Below, piece after piece: positions 58,371 through 64,000 of a DNA stretch of 64,000 nt. The position numbers were made by a program, and so were the translations under genes. Numbering within the stretch: position 1 is the stretch's first letter; every line of letters begins with the position of its first letter. This DNA is from Corella eumyota (Eukaryota; Chordata; Ascidiacea; Phlebobranchia; Corellidae). Below the pieces are notes generated by a model. It was not told the origin of the DNA, ran no database searches, and worked only from the letters and a program-made list of their open reading frames with translations. The stretch lies in NCBI GenBank assembly GCA_963082875.1, contig OY720097.1:2542001-2606000 (forward strand). Reading direction: 5' to 3'.

Positions 58371-61300
58371 ATGATGAAACCTGATAATAATTCAAACACC
58401 GATAAACCTAAAGTTAAACCCTGGTCTGTTAGAGACTCAAAAGTAAACTTAGCAGCTTTGTTAAACGATCCTCGAAAGGCGAAACGAGATTATGATCTTT
58501 TTACGAAAACCTGGGGAGTTGAGTTTAGGGATTTACCTCCAGGTAAAATTTTAATGTAGTTTTTGTTGAACTTTTAACTTTATATCATTGTTAGAAACTT
58601 ACTTATGTTTATTAATTGTGTTAAAGACTGACTTTACTGCTTAAACTTAGCCCTACCCCTATTTAATTAATTAAAAAATTTTTGGGATCTCTATTAGTTT
58701 TGCACGCCCTACATAAACAGGGTGTGTAACCAAAATGCGGCATAGGTAATTAAACAAAAAGGTTGCATAAATTAAACCCTTACCCTAACCCTCACATATT
58801 CAGTTTACCCATTAACACATCTGACTCTTAAAGCGGACTAAGTTATACTCATTAAAACATATTTCAACTAATTTTTAATGTCTGGTTGAACAATTGCCAT
58901 ACTTAGGTTATAACGCCTTGTTAAATTCGGGCGTGCGAAACTAATAGAGATCCTTTTTTTGTTGTTGTAAATGTTATTATCTATGCCGTTCTATTTTTAT
59001 TAACACTATTGACAAACTTAAATTGGCTATTAAACCCAAATCTTTTACTTACTATAATAAAGTTAACTGTTTTTATTTACTTTGTAAATTAAGAGATAAT
59101 GTAATATCTCGAGTCTGGGTTAGGGTAACTAATGGGACTTTATGTTTAGGTTATGAAGTCGACCTTTTATTATCTAGGATAGATAAGATATATATAAAAA
59201 AGCCTACAATTTAAATTATTTTACAATATATATATTTTTTCAGGTGCCACATTAAGAAGATCGAAATGGATTCCGAATGTACAAAGTGGTCACTTCACTG
59301 AATATTTAGAGAACACAGGAGATCGAGTTTTAAGACATGAAAGTCAATCTTTTAAGTTTTTAGAAGATGATTCTACTTCAAAGGAATTCCAATCTGTTTA
59401 TGGAACTGGGCACAAGTTAGTATTAAGTTTTTCCTTTACTTTAATACTTTAATAGACCGGCAGCATGGTGTAGTGGTAAGAACACTTCCTACACCACACA
59501 TGAGGTCGTGGGTTCAATGCTCACTGCTCTCATGCTGTAGCACCCTTGAGTAAGGCGATATAAACTGTATGAACTCCTGATGAGACAGCACTTAATTAGC
59601 AGTATAATTATCGGGCAATTATAATCTATACTATCCCAAACTGCCACAGGCAACTCGAGACTGGTTCGGAGTAACTCATGTTACTCTATGTTTAAGTCAT
59701 GCGTTTGACTTTCCCACATCGAGGATAAAGATATATCCAAAAAAATGAAAATAAAAATAGGCCTATATAAACAAATTATTTTAACTGTTTAAATAGAAAC
59801 CTTACTGCAGCTTTAATAATATTTATAAATAAAGTATAACTTTAATGCAGAAATTAGAAATTTAATAGTTTGCTTAGTATCATGCATTTGTTACAAATTG
59901 TCGACTGCCTACTTAAGTATTGTAAACTTGTTAAAGTTCACAAAATAAACCATTATTCTTACTTGCAATGATTTTATTGCTACCCAAAAACAAATTTATC
60001 AAAATATAGACACAAAAAAATTAAAAAATATAAAGTGGAAAGTTGTCCTTTGTTTACTTTTAAAGGAGGTCCTTGTTCTATAGGGTTACTTGTTCTAATA
60101 TGTACTTATCTGGGGATTTATTTGCTTTGTGGGTTATCAATACATGTCTAAAACTGACCCAATATTTTTTTAACTTATTTATTACTTAAATGAATACTAA
60201 AATTTATGTTTTAGCCAACATACTAAAGCTGCAATAAAGACGGCGATTACAGCTCATCAGCAACGAGATGCAGTGATAAAAACGAGAGCCGCGTTGGATG
60301 CCATCCCAAAGATATTTCTTCGAAATGATTTTACGTTACAAAACAGTCACACTTTTACCTCAGTACTTAATTTTAATGACTCAAACTCTAGTGAGGGTGA
60401 TCCTGAGTTGAAAAAGTAAATTTTGCAATTTTTTTGGGGGGGTTGTAAAATTTTGAAAAAATTTGATTTGTTTGTTTAATATTTGATATGATATAGGTAG
60501 GTTGTTATAAATTATTCATACAATAACCATATGCTAATTTTTTGACATAGATAATATTCTAAAAATATTTAAAATAATAGTTTTAAAATGTGTTAAATTT
60601 AAGTTATTTTGGTTTAAAATTTTTAAAAAAGTTTAAAATTATTTTAGGTCAGCAAGAGAAATAAAACGTCAAATTTCGTCGTCGAAACTACTCCAAGAAA
60701 AGCTGAGTCATTACTTGGACATGGTAGAAATGGCGATTATTCGGCAAATTTCCCTCCAATCAGATGCCTTCTTTAATGCCATGTCATCACATGATAAACT
60801 ACATGTAGGAACCTTTTTTGCTTGTTTGAAATTTTTTTGTTTTTTGACACAATTTTAAACGCTAAAAACAATTTAAACAATATAAATAGTTCATTATTAT
60901 AAACATATCATAGGTATTACATTTTTTATATATATATTAGGTTTATTATGACATACTTTTCATATATTTAAAAGTTTGTATTAATTTTAAAAAGTCTGGT
61001 ATTATAATATGTATACTATATAGTATAAATGTGTATATTGAAATATTAGTTGAATGAAAACAGATTGTTTAGAAAATAATTGTTAAATATCAACTGTTTA
61101 TATATATTTTATTGTAAGAACTAGGTGATATGGACTTACTGTATGTTATAAATTATATATAAAACTTAATAATTTAAGTTTTAATTGTTTTTTTTTTTTT
61201 GCAGGAACAATTAAACGAAACTTTGAGTAAAGTTCAAAACTTGATAAAAAAGATGAAAATAATAGAATCCAATATAGTTTCTAACCCTTTAAAGGTTTAA

Positions 61301-64000
61301 ATTATTTATATTTTAATATGTTTTAAATGGTGATAATAATCTCTTAATGGCTTGAAAATTAGATTTAAAAAACTATTTCTGTTTTTAAAATTTTTTTTTC
61401 ATATTGCTATTTAAAAAAAAAAAATTTTGGCCCACATTATTTTTGGTACACCTACATATTTTGTTGGGAAATTATTCTTATTAAATGTAGTTTATAAAAT
61501 TTAATACATTTTTAAAATAAATTACTAAATTGTTTTCCTCTAATATTGTTTTATACAAATAAATTTTAAATTTTTAAAATACAATAAGTAAAAAATACAT
61601 CATAAAAAAAATTGGTTCAATAAATAATAGAGTATAACTGACAATACACTTTTTTGTAAACCTTTAAGTAGAAAAAATTCAGTTTGTGGTGCATGGGCAA
61701 AAAGTAGTTGTCAATCTATTACAACAAGCAATGCAAGCAAAACAATAAGCCAAGCATTTAAAGTATTTATTTCAACAAAACCTTTTAAAAAAAATTATTT
61801 TAAGATTGTCCAATTAAAAAGAGTTCAATCAAACCAAATAAATTTACTTGAAAAACTTCATATGATGGTGACCGTCCATCAAACTCAACCCACTATCCAG
61901 TTATTATTATCAACGAGTGAATATGCCGGATCACTTGACCTTATTACAACAACGCAGGAGGTTTTACACCAGGAACTTAGTGGAATTCACTGCTTTCGGT
62001 GAGATTTGAAGATAGTTTTGTTGTTATATTTTTGAAAAGAGGAAAAAAAATTTTTCAATTTTTTTTGACACCTGATATTTTGTAAATTTATGTTTTTATT
62101 TTTTAATATTAAAAATAAGAAACTTGCAAACTTTATTTTTTTAAATTTGCAAATTAGAAAGTTTTCCAAATCAACTTATATTGTAATAAAAAATGTTTTT
62201 TTATTTTTCTTTAGCCATCTTAGTAGTCAACTTCATGAAATGGAAAATGTAATTGATCACATGATGCACAAAGAAGTGGAAGAAGTCCTCAAATCTGAGG
62301 TCCAACGACCTTTGACCCAAGGTCATCACTGTGCTGAACCTCATAGACTCACAGCAGTCGTACTCGGGTTGCTACGACAAGGACAGTTTGATTTTTTGGA
62401 AGGTTTTAGGTAAAATTTTTAATTACTTTTTTTATTTTAGGGTTTTTGTTTTAATTTTTTATTAATTAAAATTTTTTATAAATTAAAAAAAAAAATTTCA
62501 AAAATAATCTTAAATTTTTTTCCAGAGGAGATATAGAAATTGCAGTAAAAGCAATCATCAAAGACACAGTTTGTGATGTCATAGAGAGCTCATTGAATGA
62601 GGAGAATCAGTCCCTTGCATCCCGGATGAGAAGATTGAGTTGGGATGACTGGATGCAGATGTTAACCAAAATTTTCAACAATCTTATCTCTCTATTGAGG
62701 TAAAATTTTATTTTTTAATTGTAACTGCATATTAAATTTTCGATATAGAATTTTTTAAGATATTAAATAGTTAGCGGGTTAAAAATAAAATGGACATTAC
62801 ATTAGTTGATCGCCGTTTTGATTGTCATAATATTGTTGCAATTCTCAATTAATGCAATTTTCCCAAATTAAATATATATATTGATGCCTTCCACCAAGCT
62901 CTATTATATATATTTGAATCTGAAAAAGTTTTGAGTTCGAGCCACGCTGATGCCAAACTATTTGCCTTCAATTAAGCCCATTGTTAATAAATAACTTCAA
63001 TCTAACACAACTGCACACTTTTTCCCCATAAAAATACTAAAACCTATCACCTTAAGGTGATACGGTAAAAAAGTTATTTTAAAACGTAGATTTAACTTGA
63101 TTTTTTATTTTCAGGAAAATAAAATCAATTCTAAATATGATCAGCAGTGTTGCCAAGGAATCTTTAGCAAGAGGCGACATTTACAAAACTCCACAATATT
63201 TAAAATCAAACAAAAATAAACAAAAAACTTTAAAAACATCAAAATTTCGGCGAAATTTGGAAACCACGAATGCTTTTTCGGATAATAACTCTGAAAGTGA
63301 AACAAATGATGACAAAAATAATCCAATTTCAAAAAATTTTCAACTACCTAATGGTAAGAAGGGGAATTCTAGAAAAAATTCAAAAACCGATGAAAGAAAC
63401 CCATTTTCGGAAAAAAATCCACCAAAACTGGAAAATTCCAATCCATTTTTACCCAGTGTTTCCCCTGAAAAAAATTCATTGTCTAAAAATCGACGAAAAT
63501 CCACTGGAAACCCTTTTCTTGATGAAATAAACAACGAAAATACAGATTTAATGGAAGGGTTAGCAAGTTATGAAGACGAGCTTATAAATTCGGCTGCTGA
63601 TTTGTACGATAACTCTTCTCCAAAAAAACCTGATAAAAACGAGCCACAATTAAATGGAAACACTGATGTGGTTGAATCTTCGAACGAAAATAGCGAAGAT
63701 CAAGAAGTAAAAAAATATTTAAATTTTTTTTAAAGAAATATTTTGAAAAAAATTTTGAATCAAATTATTTTAAAATTTAGTTTTATTAAAAATGCTCTAA
63801 GAACCATTTTTAATTAAGATATCCTTTTTGTATTTAATGTTAGGCTTTTTATTTGTTTTTTATTTAAATTTAATTTTGTTTTAACTTATAGACTGAAGAG
63901 CAAGAACAAGTTGAGGTAGTGGAAAAGATGAGCAGTCTAGAATATGAAACTTTAGAGAAATATTTAACTGATTTGTTAGGATGGGTGTTCGACTTTCAAC
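58371..64000 (+). CDS. vps54: VPS54, GARP tethering complex subunit (5' part)
   Basis: Ten exons seen: 58371-58542, 59244-59415, 60215-60415, 60648-60804, 61205-61294, 61805-61998, 62215-62409, 62526-62699, 63115-63706, 63892-64000 (open at the edge), about 685 residues; human VPS54 is 977. Match points: SKVNLAALLNDPRKAKRDYD, FTKTWGVEF, LLQEKLSHYLDMVE, QISLQSDAFFNAM, VTVHQTQPTIQLLLSTSEYA, LDLITTTQEVLHQELSGIH, FRHLSSQLHEME. Known role: with VPS51-53 forms GARP, which tethers endosome-derived vesicles at the trans-Golgi. Odd: exon 9 (592 nt) encodes an Asn/Lys/Ser-rich insert with three NPF motifs (codons from 63398, 63440 and 63509). The last exon joins by the donor GAA|GTAAAA, less certain. 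Start is the first of two adjacent Met codons. Introns hold a MITE and SINEs. Confidence 0.92.
58685..58953. mobile_element. MITE-like element with 25-bp terminal inverted repeats
   Basis: Left end GGATCTCTATTAGTTTTGCA followed by CGCCC; right end is its reverse complement with one mismatch (GGGCGTGCGAAACTAATAGA then GATCC). Length 269 bp, no coding. Includes CCCTTACCCTAACCCTC. In vps54 intron 1. Structure fits a small non-autonomous DNA transposon; superfamily not determined because no clear target duplication was seen. Confidence 0.8.
59100..59205 (+). mobile_element. tRNA-derived SINE, 3' fragment
   Basis: ATCTCGAGTCTGGGTTAGGG, GACTTTATGTTTAGG, then a tail CTAGGATAGATAAGATATAT. Degraded 3' third only. 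In vps54 intron 1, 150 bp after the MITE. Confidence 0.75.
59457..59742 (+). mobile_element. tRNA-derived SINE, full length
   Basis: In vps54 intron 2, sense. Complete head (CCGGCAGCATGGTGTAGTGG), B box GGTTCAATGCTC (slightly degraded), body and tail CATCGAGGATAAAGATATAT with A-run. Confidence 0.95.
62812..62858 (-). repeat. Third dispersed repeat, fragment (copy 5)
   Basis: Reverse complement contains TTGCAACAATATTATGACAA, matching the right-hand block of the copies at 11738 and 30158. In the vps54 intron between exons 8 and 9. Confidence 0.45.
62930..63072 (+). repeat. Second SINE-like dispersed repeat (copy 3)
   Basis: GAGTTCGAGCCACGCTGATG, CCAAACTATTTGCCTTCAAT and a tail ATACTAAAACCTATCACC ending in the perfect palindrome TATCACCTTAAGGTGATA. 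In a vps54 intron, sense. GAGTTCGAGCC may be a B box. Confidence 0.5.

Noticed and set aside
61661-61735. Possible vps54 exon reading QFVVHGQKVVVNLLQQ
   Set aside because: Ends in a stop, and the family alignment runs directly from exon 5 (NPLK) to IVQLKR at 61805 with matching phase.

Overview
The window looks like nuclear DNA of a tunicate, most likely a Ciona-type sea squirt. It is very AT-rich and its genes are compact, with short introns. Every recognisable protein is a deuterostome ortholog, including a NOX4-type NADPH oxidase. A tRNA-derived SINE is scattered through the introns. The species assignment is inferred from gene style and repeats and was not searched. Eleven genes can be read. 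The exon models below were joined by hand from splice signals, reading phase and remembered family alignments.

Layout, left to right. 1-2180 (-): 5' part of kdm2, a JmjC/CXXC histone demethylase. 2814-4858 (-): a galactose 3-O-sulfotransferase (GAL3ST family). 5841-13365 (+): four closely spaced housekeeping genes, mrpl17, smg8, nup43 and sirt5, each with a T-rich AG acceptor just before its start, a layout that suggests SL trans-splicing and possibly an operon. 14064-26102 (-): nox4 in 14 exons, with two lineage-specific repeat-built insertions. 26103-31079: gene-free. 31080-40828 (-): cfap61, a radial-spoke/CSC axonemal subunit, in 22 exons with five clear SINE copies plus an older SINE relic in its introns. 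40829-43630: gene-free divergent spacer. 43631-49898 (+): a class A GPCR of the GPR84/Tre1/moody type. 49899-53382: gene-free convergent spacer. 53383-56166 (-): ccdc83. 56382-57677 (-): intronless rbm48. 58371-64000 (+): 5' two-thirds of vps54 (GARP complex), running off the window.

The genes do not form one pathway. They cover chromatin, Golgi sulfation, mitochondrial translation and deacylation, mRNA decay, nuclear pore, ROS production, cilia, signalling, splicing and Golgi retrieval. The most striking signal is not a gene. The palindrome TGACGTCA occurs at least 46 times by eye where fewer than one copy is expected. It is concentrated at 17.8-34.5 kb and 43.6-50.3 kb, with 21 copies in 3.1 kb of cfap61. 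It touches splice sites, overlaps the nox4 start codon, and is translated as a repeated DVTS motif in the GPCR N-terminus.

Repeats seen: one abundant tRNA-derived SINE family, a second SINE-like family, a third dispersed non-autonomous repeat, one MITE with terminal inverted repeats, and several tandem repeats (30, 42, 57, 60 and 109 bp). No viral or LTR elements, rRNA genes, CRISPR arrays or convincing tRNA genes were recognised.
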